The notes beneath the pieces are model-generated. The model was not told where the DNA came from and ran no database searches. It saw nothing but the letters and a program-made list of their open reading frames with translations. This document shows, piece after piece, positions 26,625-33,816 of a stretch of 64,000 nt of DNA; within the stretch, counting starts at the first letter, position 1, and each line of letters opens with the position of its first letter. The translations under genes and the position numbers were made by a program. This DNA comes from Methylobacterium organophilum (lineage in GTDB: Bacteria; Pseudomonadota; Alphaproteobacteria; Rhizobiales; Beijerinckiaceae): positions 124,001 to 188,000 of the forward strand of contig NZ_BPQV01000003.1 in assembly GCF_022179465.1 (NCBI RefSeq), given 5' to 3'.

Positions 26625-27818
26625 TCAGCGATAGCCCCGCCGGCGCCAGACCCCGTCCTCGCGCATCATGTTCATGAGCAGGCCCTCGCGCAGGCCCCGG
26701 TCGGCGATGCGGAGGCGGTCGGCCGGGAAGACCCGGCGGATCGCCTCCAGGATCGCGCAGCCGGCGAGGACGAGATCGGCCCGGTCGCGGCCGATGCAGG
26801 GATTGTCGGCGCGCTGGTCCAGGCGGGTGCCGAGCAGGTCGTCGATCGCGTCCGAGACCTCGGCGTCGCTCATCCAGAGGCCGTCGACCCGGCGCCGCTC
26901 GTAGCGGACGAGGCGCAGATGCATGGCGGCGAGCGTCGTCACCGTGCCGGAGGTGCCGAGCAGGTGGAAGAACGGCGCGGTGGCCGCGGCGGCGGCGCGG
27001 ATCGCGAAGGGGGAGAGCAGGTCGCCCACCTCCTCCACCATGCCCTCGAAGGTCAGCCGCGTGACCTCGGAGCCGCCATGCCGCTCGGCCAGGGTGACGA
27101 CGCCCACGGGCAGGGAATCCCAGGCGCGGATGCGTAGGGTGGGATCGGTGGAGGGGTTGGTCGCCGCCCCGTCGAGCCAGGCGATCTCGGTGGAGCCACC
27201 GCCGATGTCGAAGATCACGACCGATTCCGCCCGCGGATCGGCGAGCGCGGCGCAGCCGGTGACGGCGAGATAGGCCTCGGTCTGGCGGTCCACGATCTCG
27301 AGATCGAGGCCGACCTCGGCCCGGACGCGCTCGACGAAATCGGCGCCGTTGACGGCGAGCCGGCAGGCCTCGGTGGCGATCACCTTGGAGCGCACCACGC
27401 CGCGGGACTCCATCTTGGCCCGGCAGATCTTCAGGGCTTCCACCGTGCGCGCCACCGCGGCCTCGCTCAGGCGGTCGGAATTCCCCAGCCCCTCGCCCAG
27501 GCGGACGATGCGGGAGAAGGCGTCGATCACCCGGAAGCCGTGGGAGGCGGGCTCGGCGATGAGCAGACGGCAATTGTTGGTGCCGAGATCGAGGGCGGCA
27601 TAGGCGTTGCGCCGGCCCGGCCGCATCGGCGGATAGGGCGCGGCATAGGCGCCCGAAGACGCGACCGGCCGTCCCCCGACAGGCGGCATCGTGCCTTCCC
27701 GCTGCAGCGACACGCTGGGTGCGGGGCGGACCGTCACGGCGGCACTGTCATCCCTCATCGGACGCGCCGGGTCCTCGCGGATCGTGGTGCGGCGACGCGC
27801 CGGACCATCCTGATCCAT
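26625..27818 (-). CDS. ppx: Exopolyphosphatase / GppA-family phosphatase
   Basis: 397 residues. The ASKHA ATP-binding-like motifs are AALDLGTNNCRLLIAEP, VIFDIGGGSTEIAWL and LLGTSGTVTTLAAM, and the catalytic Glu lies in RQTEAYLAV. It hydrolyses terminal phosphate from polyphosphate and/or pppGpp. It carries about 70 extra N-terminal residues that are Arg/Pro-rich and probably unstructured. The start shown is the ATG at 27818; a downstream Met (MRDDSAAVT) is also possible. In relatives rlmE often follows directly; here a small gene intervenes. Confidence 0.9.
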   Translation of the reverse strand: MDQDGPARRRTTIREDPARPMRDDSAAVTVRPAPSVSLQREGTMPPVGGRPVASSGAYAAPYPPMRPGRRNAYAALDLGTNNCRLLIAEPASHGFRVIDAFSRIVRLGEGLGNSDRLSEAAVARTVEALKICRAKMESRGVVRSKVIATEACRLAVNGADFVERVRAEVGLDLEIVDRQTEAYLAVTGCAALADPRAESVVIFDIGGGSTEIAWLDGAATNPSTDPTLRIRAWDSLPVGVVTLAERHGGSEVTRLTFEGMVEEVGDLLSPFAIRAAAAATAPFFHLLGTSGTVTTLAAMHLRLVRYERRRVDGLWMSDAEVSDAIDDLLGTRLDQRADNPCIGRDRADLVLAGCAILEAIRRVFPADRLRIADRGLREGLLMNMMREDGVWRRRGYR

Positions 27819-27914
27819 CACGCTACAATCAGTGCGGAAGTTCTGCAAAGGCCCGTTGTGACGAAGTCGCACTTTCATCACCGGCGCCCGCCGCGGCGGC
27901 ACCGGCCGCGGCGG

Positions 27915-28388
27915 TCACATCAGGGTCTTGCTGGCGCTGTTGGCGCGGGGAATCGGGCGCAGCAGGCTCTTGACCTGCGAGAAGGGCCGCGGCCGGCTGA
28001 TCACCTCGTCGAGGCGCGACCACAGCGTCTTGGGCGAGAACGGCTTGGCGATGATCTCGTTGACGCCGAGGGCGATGGCCCGGTCCACCACGTTTCGGCG
28101 CGGCTGGGCCAGCATCAGGATGATCGGCACGGTCGGCGAGGGCGAGGTGGCCGGCGTGCGGGCGAGGCGGATGAACTCCTCGCCGGACAGGATCGCGAGG
28201 TCCCAGTCGAGAATCGTCAGGTCCGGCTTGCTCTCGGCCAGCACGCCCAGGGCCTCGGCCCCGTCCGGCGCCTCGAGGACGCGCTTGATGCCGACGCGCA
28301 TCAGCATGTCGCGCACGATGCGGCGGATATAGAGGCTCTCGTCCACGACGAGGGCGGAGAGATCGGGGAAGGTCGGAGTCGCGATCAT
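27915..28388 (-). CDS. Receiver-domain protein with atypical active site
   Basis: 157 residues, a single receiver domain plus a basic C-terminal tail. The phospho-acceptor Asp is D61 in DLTILDWDLAILSG, the acidic pair is reduced to D16-E17 (VVDESLYIRR), and the Lys is K115 in IIAKPFSP. The beta-4 Thr/Ser that normally follows the strand is missing (PIILMLAQPRR). It may still bind a partner but may signal differently from CheY. There is no output domain. It is upstream of ppx on the same strand with 96 bp between. Confidence 0.82.
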   Translation of the reverse strand: MIATPTFPDLSALVVDESLYIRRIVRDMLMRVGIKRVLEAPDGAEALGVLAESKPDLTILDWDLAILSGEEFIRLARTPATSPSPTVPIILMLAQPRRNVVDRAIALGVNEIIAKPFSPKTLWSRLDEVISRPRPFSQVKSLLRPIPRANSASKTLM

Positions 28389-28751
28389 GTCGGCGGTGGC
28401 GGGACCCTCGGGCCTCAAGGCCGGATGCGACGGGCAGGCTAGGCCCGGAGGATTGCATTTCCCTGAATCTCAAAGCGAAACTTTCACCGTGCCGGCAGGC
28501 CGCGCCCGGGGCCCTTTGCCGGGAAAGGGGGACAAAGCACGGAATCTCCGCATTTCACCCCCGAAAAAGCCGTTGCCGGCCGCCCCTGCCCTCGAAAGGT
28601 CCTTGCGGTGCGGGCGGGATTGCGTCAGGACTGACACGTTATTCTTGGTGACCGCTCCAGGGATGATGAGTGTGCGGAGCGTGGGCTGTCTCGCATAACG
28701 CGCACGCGATATTCGGGACGTTGGCGGGCGGACGGTTTTTGCGAGCTTTCT
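28389..28751. other. Intergenic region upstream of the cold-shock gene
   Basis: 363 bp. Cold-shock genes often have long structured leaders, and this stretch could hold one, but I see no strong promoter or conserved hairpin. No gene is visible. Confidence 0.5.
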
Positions 28752-29549
28752 ATGGGACGTGGGCGTGATTTTCGCGGGGGGTCGCAGAAGCGCGGCTTCG
28801 ATGAAGGTGGTTCCGAGCCGCGTTGGCCCGACCAGCTTCCCCCCGAAGGTGGCTATGGCGGCGGCGGATACGGCGGCGGCAATTACGGTGGCGGCGGTGG
28901 CGGCAACCGGTTCGGTGGCGGCGGCGGCGGTTTCGACCGCGGACCGTCTCGGTCTGCCGCGCCGGCTCCGACCGGCCCCGAGCGCGATGCCACGGTGAAG
29001 TGGTTCAACAAGGAGAAGGGCTTCGGCTTCGTCGAGCTGGGTGACGGCTCGGGCGATGCCTTCCTCCACATCCGCGCGGTCGAGGCCGCCGGCCACGACG
29101 ACCTGATGCCCGGCACGCGCCTCACGGTGCAGACCGCGCAGGGTCAGAAGGGTCCGCAGGTCACCGCCGTGACCAGCGTCGACACCTCGACGGCCGAGGC
29201 CGCGCCCCCGCGCGCGCCGCGCCCCCGCTTCGGCGGCGGCGATCGCTTCGGCGGCGGCGGTGACCGCTTCGGCGGTGGCGACCGCTTCGGCGGCGGCGGC
29301 GGCGGTGGCGGCGGTGGTCGCTTCGCCAGCGGCCCGTCGGTCGAGATGACCGGCACCGTGAAGTGGTACGATCCGGCCAAGGGCTTCGGCTTCGTCTCCG
29401 TCAACGACGGCGGCAAGGACGTGTTCGTGCACCGCTCCGCCCTGTCGCGGGCCGGTCTCGACTCGCTCGCCGAGGGCCAGCAGGTCACGCTCGGCGTGGT
29501 CGAGGGCCAGAAGGGCCGCGAAGCCCAGAGCATCAGCGTCGATTACTGA
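28752..29549 (+). CDS. Double cold-shock-domain protein with glycine-rich segments
   Basis: 265 residues. Residues 1-77 are low-complexity Gly/Tyr/Arg. CSD 1 begins at DATVKWFNKEKGFGFVELGDG (RNP1-type GFGFV), then a linker with four RFGGG/DRFGGG repeats and a run of glycines, then CSD 2 at GTVKWYDPAKGFGFVSVNDGG with DVFVHRSAL. Each CSD binds single-stranded RNA or DNA. The Gly-Arg-Phe linkers resemble disordered RNA-chaperone tails and might favour condensates. It is a monocistronic gene ended by a strong terminator. Confidence 0.93.
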   Translation: MGRGRDFRGGSQKRGFDEGGSEPRWPDQLPPEGGYGGGGYGGGNYGGGGGGNRFGGGGGGFDRGPSRSAAPAPTGPERDATVKWFNKEKGFGFVELGDGSGDAFLHIRAVEAAGHDDLMPGTRLTVQTAQGQKGPQVTAVTSVDTSTAEAAPPRAPRPRFGGGDRFGGGGDRFGGGDRFGGGGGGGGGGRFASGPSVEMTGTVKWYDPAKGFGFVSVNDGGKDVFVHRSALSRAGLDSLAEGQQVTLGVVEGQKGREAQSISVDY

Positions 29550-29571
29550 TCGACCCTGACGGCATTTCGGG

Positions 29572-29605
29572 AAGGCGGCGGCCGCAAAGCCGCCGCCTTT
29601 CTTTT
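29572..29605 (+). terminator. Terminator of the cold-shock gene
   Basis: AAGGCGGCGG (29572-29581) pairs with CCGCCGCCTT (29590-29599), followed by TTTCTTTT. Confidence 0.9.
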
Positions 29606-29655
29606 GCGACATCCCCGGAAGTCCGGCGCCTGCCGCGCCGCCCCGGAGTCGCCCC

Positions 29656-29931
29656 GTGTCCTTTCCCCGCGCTGCCCTGAGCCTTCTGCCCGCCGCCGCG
29701 CTGCTGCTGCCGGGCCTTGCCCGGGCCGAGGATTTCACCGGCTTCTATGCCGGCGTGAATGCGGGCTACGCCTTCGACCGGGACGGCGACCGCAACCCCG
29801 CCTCTTCCTTCCCTGGTCCGGCCGGCGCGGCCCCGCAGGACCGCAATGGCCTGCCGCCGAGCGCCGAGGGCGCCGCGCGCCTCATGCAGCGCAACGCGCC
29901 CGGACGCGGCGCCGCCGCTCCGGGGCGCTGA
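29656..29931 (+). CDS. Short secreted protein with Omp25/31-like N-terminus
   Basis: 91 residues from a GTG start. A clear signal peptide (SLLPAAALLLPGLARA) is followed by EDFTGFYAGVNAGYAFDRD, which is the first strand of alphaproteobacterial Omp25/Omp31-like beta-barrels. The rest is Pro/Gly/Arg-rich and too short to make a barrel. It is either a relic of an outer-membrane protein or a small secreted protein that kept the first strand. There are 97 bp to the next gene. Confidence 0.6.
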   Translation: MSFPRAALSLLPAAALLLPGLARAEDFTGFYAGVNAGYAFDRDGDRNPASSFPGPAGAAPQDRNGLPPSAEGAARLMQRNAPGRGAAAPGR

Positions 29932-30028
29932 CGGGTTCGTTCCTGACAGGACGCTGACGGCGACCGTCAGCCTCGCGGGTCCGCGCGCTGCCATGACGGC
30001 GGCGCCACCGAACGAGGAGGACGACCCC

Positions 30029-30316
30029 ATGCCGATGACATCGTTGACGAAGCCCCTGCTCGCCGCCGCCCTCACCCTCGGCGCGCTCGCCGGCCCCGCC
30101 CTGGCGGACGTCCCGGGCAAGGACTGGATGCCGATCGACCAGGCCCTCCGAAAGCTCACCGAGGCCGGCTACACCGACATCCGCAGCCTCGAAGCCGATG
30201 ATGGCGTCTGGGAGGGCAAGGCCCTGAAGGACGGGAAGGCCGTCAAGGTCATGGTCGATCCCCATGACGGCACCGTCGCCGAAAAAACCCGCAAGCGGGA
30301 CCGCCGCGCGGACTGA
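30029..30316 (+). CDS. PepSY-domain periplasmic protein
   Basis: 95 residues. Signal peptide to about residue 26 (LLAAALTLGALAGPALA), then one PepSY-like unit: WMPIDQALRKLTEAGYTDIRSLEADDGVWEGKALKDGKAVKVMVDPHDG. Such small PepSY proteins are periplasmic and may modulate proteases or bind envelope ligands. The ATG follows GAGGAGG; the frame continues upstream without a signal sequence. Confidence 0.85.
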   Translation: MPMTSLTKPLLAAALTLGALAGPALADVPGKDWMPIDQALRKLTEAGYTDIRSLEADDGVWEGKALKDGKAVKVMVDPHDGTVAEKTRKRDRRAD

Positions 30317-30320
30317 ACGG

Positions 30321-30355
30321 CAAGAAGCCGGGGCGATGCACGCCCCGGCTTCTTG
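30321..30355. terminator. 15-bp hairpin between convergent genes
   Basis: CAAGAAGCCGGGGCG (30321-30335), loop ATGCA, exact complement at 30341-30355. It lies between the PepSY gene and the converging transglycosylase. The T-run is poor, but the stem is long and perfect and probably works in both directions. Confidence 0.65.
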
Positions 30356-30445
30356 TCGAACAGGGTCGCCGAACACCTGGGGGTCGTGCGCTTTCGAAGC
30401 CGATCCGACGCGTTCCACGTGGAACCCTCCGATCGAAGCCCGCCC

Positions 30446-31636
30446 TCACCCCCGCCGCAACGCCTCCAGCACCTTGCCGCCGGCGCGGCCGGTCTGAGGC
30501 ATGCCGAGCTGGCGCTCGATCTCCTTGATGGCATCGCGGGTCTTCTGGCCGACCTTGCCGTCCGGCTCGCCGACATCGTAGCCGCGGGCGGTGAGGCGGG
30601 TCTGGAGGTCGCGGCGCTCGGCGCGGGAGAGCGGCGGATCGTCCGTCGGCCACTCGGCCTGGACGCCGGGCCGGCCGCGCAGGCGGTCCGAGAGCACGGC
30701 GATGGCGAGGCCGTAGGATTCGGCGGCGTTGTAGGAATAGATCGCGTCGAAATTCTTCGTGACCAGGAAGGCCGGCCCGTCGATGCCGGCGGGCGCCAGG
30801 ATGCCGACCGGCCCCTCCCCCGTCAGCGGGCGGCCATCGACTTTGGTGACGCCGAGCGAGGCCCAGTGGCTCACCGGCTTCTTGTTCTTCCGCCCGGCCG
30901 CAGCGACGTTGAAGCCTCGGGGCAGCCGCACCTCGTAGCCCCAGCCCTGCGCGTTCGACCACTTGGCCACGCGCAGGAAATTCGCCGTGGAGCCGACGGC
31001 GTCGGCCACGGAATCGACCACGTCGCGGCGCCCGTCCCCGTCGAGATCGACGGCGAGACGCTGATAGGTCGTCGGCATGAACTGGGTCTGGCCGAAGGCG
31101 CCCGCCCAGGAGCCGGTCAGGCGCTCGGGGGCGATGTCGCCATGGGCGATGATCTTCAGGGTAGCGAGCAGCTCGCCGCGGAAGAAGTCGCGCCGGCGGT
31201 TGTTCGAGCAGGCCAGCGTCGCGAGCGACTGCACCAGCGGCATCTTGCCGAGGTTCTTGCCGAAATTCGACTCGACGCCCCAGACCGCGGCGATGGTGTA
31301 GCGGTCGACACCGTAGCGCGCCTCCGCCGCGGCCAGGGACTGGGCGTGCTGGCGCATGGCGGCGCGCCCGTCCTCGACCCGCTCGTCGTCGACGAGGGCG
31401 GCCATGTAGTCCCAGATCGGCGTCTTGAACTCGGGCTGGGCCTGGGAGAGCTCGATGACCTTGTCGTCGAAGCCGATGCCGCGGGTCGCGGCCCGGAAGG
31501 CCTCGGCCGAGACGCCCTGCGCCGCGGCCTGGCTCTGGATCCCGGCGAGGCAGGACTCGAAGTCGGCGCGGGCCGCTCCGGGGAGCACGAGGCCCGTGCA
31601 ACAGAGGAGGGCGAGGATCGTCGCGCGCGGCGTCAT
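30446..31636 (-). CDS. Lytic murein transglycosylase, MltB type (second copy)
   Basis: 396 residues. Signal peptide, then the MltB domain with catalytic E122 in VWGVESNFGKNLG, the GSWAGAFGQTQFMPTTY block and a C-terminal peptidoglycan-binding repeat (RRDLQTRLTARGYDVGEPDGKVG). It acts on peptidoglycan glycan strands in the periplasm. It shares architecture with the copy at 1307-2485, but only parts of the sequence are alike, so the two are old paralogues. Confidence 0.92.
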   Translation of the reverse strand: MTPRATILALLCCTGLVLPGAARADFESCLAGIQSQAAAQGVSAEAFRAATRGIGFDDKVIELSQAQPEFKTPIWDYMAALVDDERVEDGRAAMRQHAQSLAAAEARYGVDRYTIAAVWGVESNFGKNLGKMPLVQSLATLACSNNRRRDFFRGELLATLKIIAHGDIAPERLTGSWAGAFGQTQFMPTTYQRLAVDLDGDGRRDVVDSVADAVGSTANFLRVAKWSNAQGWGYEVRLPRGFNVAAAGRKNKKPVSHWASLGVTKVDGRPLTGEGPVGILAPAGIDGPAFLVTKNFDAIYSYNAAESYGLAIAVLSDRLRGRPGVQAEWPTDDPPLSRAERRDLQTRLTARGYDVGEPDGKVGQKTRDAIKEIERQLGMPQTGRAGGKVLEALRRG

Positions 31637-31717
31637 CGGCAGGGCTCCTTCCGGCTGAAGCTGTGGCCTCAGTTTAAGGCGCCCTCAAGGTAAACGAAGC
31701 GTGACGATCCGGCCCGG

Positions 31718-32323
31718 TCACGCCCATTCGCGGGCGGCGAGCTTCTTCTCGTAGGCGTCGATCGCCGCGGCCTGCTGGTCGAGGGTCAGGCCGATCTCGT
31801 CGAGGCCGTTGAGCAGGTTGTGCTTGCGGCCCTCGTCGATGTCGAAATGCAGCGTGCCGCCATCCGGGCCCTGGATGGTCTGGGCGGCGAGGTCGATCGT
31901 CAGGGTCGCGTTGGCGCCGCGCTCGGCATCCTCGAACAGCTTCTCCAGGTCCTCCGGGGAGACCACGATCGCCAGAATGCCGTTCTTGGCGCAGTTGTTG
32001 AAGAAGATGTCCGCGAAGCTCGTCGAGATCAGGCAGCGGATGCCGAAATCGGCCAGCGCCCAGGGGGCGTGCTCGCGGGACGAGCCGCAGCCGAAATTGT
32101 CGCCGACGACGAGGATCTTGGCGTTGCGGTAGGCCGGCTGGTTCAGGACGAAGTCCGGGTTCTCCGAGCCGTCGTCGTTGTAGCGCATCTCGGAGAACAG
32201 GCCCTGGCCGAGCCCGGTGCGCTTGATGGTCTTGAGATACTGCTTGGGGATGATGCGGTCGGTGTCGACGTTGATGATCCGCATGGGCGCCGCGACGCCC
32301 TCCAAAGTCGTGAATTTTTCCAT
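31718..32323 (-). CDS. leuD: 3-isopropylmalate dehydratase small subunit
   Basis: 201 residues. The swivelling aconitase-like domain shows [32 protein letters not shown] and [15 protein letters not shown]. With LeuC it isomerises 2- and 3-isopropylmalate in leucine synthesis. leuC is not within the window. The start is [16 protein letters not shown], the form common in relatives; a Met 11 codons upstream is possible. Confidence 0.95.
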   Translation of the reverse strand: MEKFTTLEGVAAPMRIINVDTDRIIPKQYLKTIKRTGLGQGLFSEMRYNDDGSENPDFVLNQPAYRNAKILVVGDNFGCGSSREHAPWALADFGIRCLISTSFADIFFNNCAKNGILAIVVSPEDLEKLFEDAERGANATLTIDLAAQTIQGPDGGTLHFDIDEGRKHNLLNGLDEIGLTLDQQAAAIDAYEKKLAAREWA

Positions 32324-32498
32324 CGTCGTCTCGCGCGCGTCGTCTGTCTCGGGCATCCTCGTGCCCGCCCGTTGGCCGGGCTTCTAGCAAGGGCCGTCCG
32401 GCACCGGAAGGCATGCGACGCCGGGAGGCCGCGCCAACGGCATCGGCCTTGCCTATGCTCGGCCGAATTCTGCCGGAAACCGGGGGCTCCTGCGAGAC

Positions 32499-32675
32499 AT
32501 GGCCGAGACGTCCGACACCTTCAAGAAGGCGCCCAAGCGCAAGCCCGCCAAGGGCAAGAACATCGCCGTGTCGCCGGAGATGCGGCAGGCCTACGCGGAC
32601 ATGATCAAGCAGCACCAGGACAAGCAGGAGACCTACGGGCGCCACCTGCCCCAGGATCCGCCCCGCGGCCGCTGA
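32499..32675 (+). CDS. Small basic hypothetical protein, 58 residues
   Basis: A 58-residue frame starting MAETSDTFKKAPKRKPAKGK, followed by NIAVSPEMRQAYADMIKQHQ and the end DPPRGR. The N-terminal third is Lys-rich and the middle is a predicted helix. It has no known family. It lies alone on the plus strand between leuD and the PhnA-like gene, facing the latter; the composition (Lys and acidic codons, no frame interruption) favours a real gene. Confidence 0.6.
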   Translation: MAETSDTFKKAPKRKPAKGKNIAVSPEMRQAYADMIKQHQDKQETYGRHLPQDPPRGR

Positions 32676-32696
32676 GCCGGCCGCGCCCCGGGCCCC

Positions 32697-33005
32697 TCAG
32701 CGCTTGCGCACGAATTCCGTGCGCAGGACGAGACCCTTGATGGTGTCGTGGCGGCAATCGATCTCCTCCGGGTCGTCCGTGAGGCGGATCGAGCGGATCA
32801 CCGTCCCCTGCTTCAGGGTCTGGTTCGCGCCCTTGACCTTGAGGTCCTTGATCAGGGTGACGGAATCGCCATCCGCTAGGAGGTTGCCGGAGGCATCGCG
32901 CACCTCGGGCTTGCCCGCCGCGGCCGTGGCCGCCGCCATCTCGGACGCCGGGCGCCACTCGCCGGTGGCCTCGTCATACACGTAGGAATCGTCGTCGTCG
33001 GACAA
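32697..33005 (-). CDS. PhnA-domain protein lacking the zinc-ribbon
   Basis: 102 residues. The C-terminal 70 residues (DASGNLLADGDSVTLIKDLK through VLRTEFVRKR) are the PhnA/YjdM domain. Full-length family members start with a Cys4 zinc-ribbon; here it is replaced by an acidic stretch (SDDDDSYVYDEATGEWRPAS). It is therefore a domain-only version of unknown function and not evidence for phosphonate use. A TTG start is chosen, preceded by a GAGG; upstream the frame enters the repeat region. Confidence 0.75.
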   Translation of the reverse strand: MSDDDDSYVYDEATGEWRPASEMAAATAAAGKPEVRDASGNLLADGDSVTLIKDLKVKGANQTLKQGTVIRSIRLTDDPEEIDCRHDTIKGLVLRTEFVRKR

Positions 33006-33168
33006 GGAACGGCCTCGGCTGGGAAGGGAGGCCCCTTCTCCCCGCTCGCCCCCAATGCGGCAAGAGGTCGCGCGAGCAGGGCAGGCCACCGCCCGATGCA
33101 GGCGGCGGGCGCGCTCCCCCGGCCTGTTCCCCGCCACCCGCAGTAGGGCCTCGGAAGGATCCAGGCGG
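33006..33168. other. Spacer before the tandem repeat
   Basis: A non-coding spacer between the PhnA-like gene and the first 244-bp unit. I see nothing distinctive in it. Confidence 0.5.
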
Positions 33169-33412
33169 GCCGAGCCCCCTCTCCCCGCACGCGGGGAGAG
33201 GCCCGCATGGACCTCGTCGTCCATGCGGGAAGCGCAGGCGCAGCCGGAGCGGCGGTGAAGGGGAGTCGACGGACGAGACTCTTCCGGAACCGCTCCCTCA
33301 CCCTCGGCTGCCGCCTCGCTTCGGCGACGACGAGGTCGCCGAAGCCCTCTCCCCGCAAGCGAGGCGAGGGGATGCGCGTCGATCTTGCGCCCGGATGATC
33401 GGAGAGGGTCGA
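33169..33412. repeat. 244-bp tandem repeat, unit 1
   Basis: Starts GCCGAGCCCCCTCTCCCCGC. It contains a CTCCCCGC/GCGGGGAG stem, an 11-bp stem at 33202-33212/33219-33229 with loop CTCGTC, and a GCTTCGGCGAC/GTCGCCGAAGC stem. It is non-coding. Unit 2 starts exactly 244 bp later. Confidence 0.85.
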
Positions 33413-33656
33413 GCCGAGCCCCCCTCTCCCCGCACGCGGGGAGAGGCCGGGCTGCACCTCGTCGTGCAGCCCGGGAGCGGAGGCGTAGCCGGAGCGGCGG
33501 TGAGGGGGAGTCGACGGACGAGACTCTTCCGAAACCGCCCCCTCACCCTCGGCTGCCGCCTCGCTTCGGCGACGACAAGGTCGCCGAAGCCCTCTCCCCG
33601 CAAGCGGGGCGAGGAGATGCGCGTCGATCTCGCGCCCGGATGATCGGAGCGGGTGA
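33413..33656. repeat. 244-bp tandem repeat, unit 2
   Basis: Same layout as unit 1. The CTCGTC loop stem (33447-33457/33464-33474) is again 11 perfect pairs although four positions in each arm differ from unit 1, so the stem is conserved rather than the sequence. Confidence 0.85.
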
Positions 33657-33691
33657 GCCGAGCCCCCTCTCCCCGCACGCGGGGCGAGGGG
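33657..33691. repeat. 244-bp tandem repeat, partial unit 3
   Basis: The first about 35 bp of the unit, ending in GCGAGGGG, which looks like the end of a unit joined to its beginning. The rest is missing, so the array stops at 2.1 copies. Confidence 0.75.
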
Positions 33692-33816
33692 ATGCAGCTC
33701 GGCCGACGCGCTCGAACAGCCGGCCCGAAAACAAAAAGGAGCCACGCCCGCCCGGGCATGGCTTCTCGTCTCTCCCGCGGCGCCCGCCCTCAAGGCGCGC
33801 GCCGCAAGCATGAGGC
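33692..33816. other. Spacer between the repeat array and ccr
   Basis: 125 bp downstream of ccr. A hairpin may be formed by GCCACGCCCG-type segments around 33742-33762. No gene is visible. Confidence 0.4.

Noticed and set aside
29220-29330. Short repeated units in the cold-shock gene considered as a DNA repeat element
   Set aside because: They are codon-level repeats for the protein motif DRFGGG within an intact frame.
32697-33224. Longer PhnA-like protein starting at 33224
   Set aside because: The added N-terminus is the translated edge of the tandem repeat (Gly/Arg-rich), without family similarity.
33169-33691. Tandem array considered as a CRISPR
   Set aside because: The unit is 244 bp and contiguous, there are no spacers and no cas genes; it is a tandem palindromic repeat.
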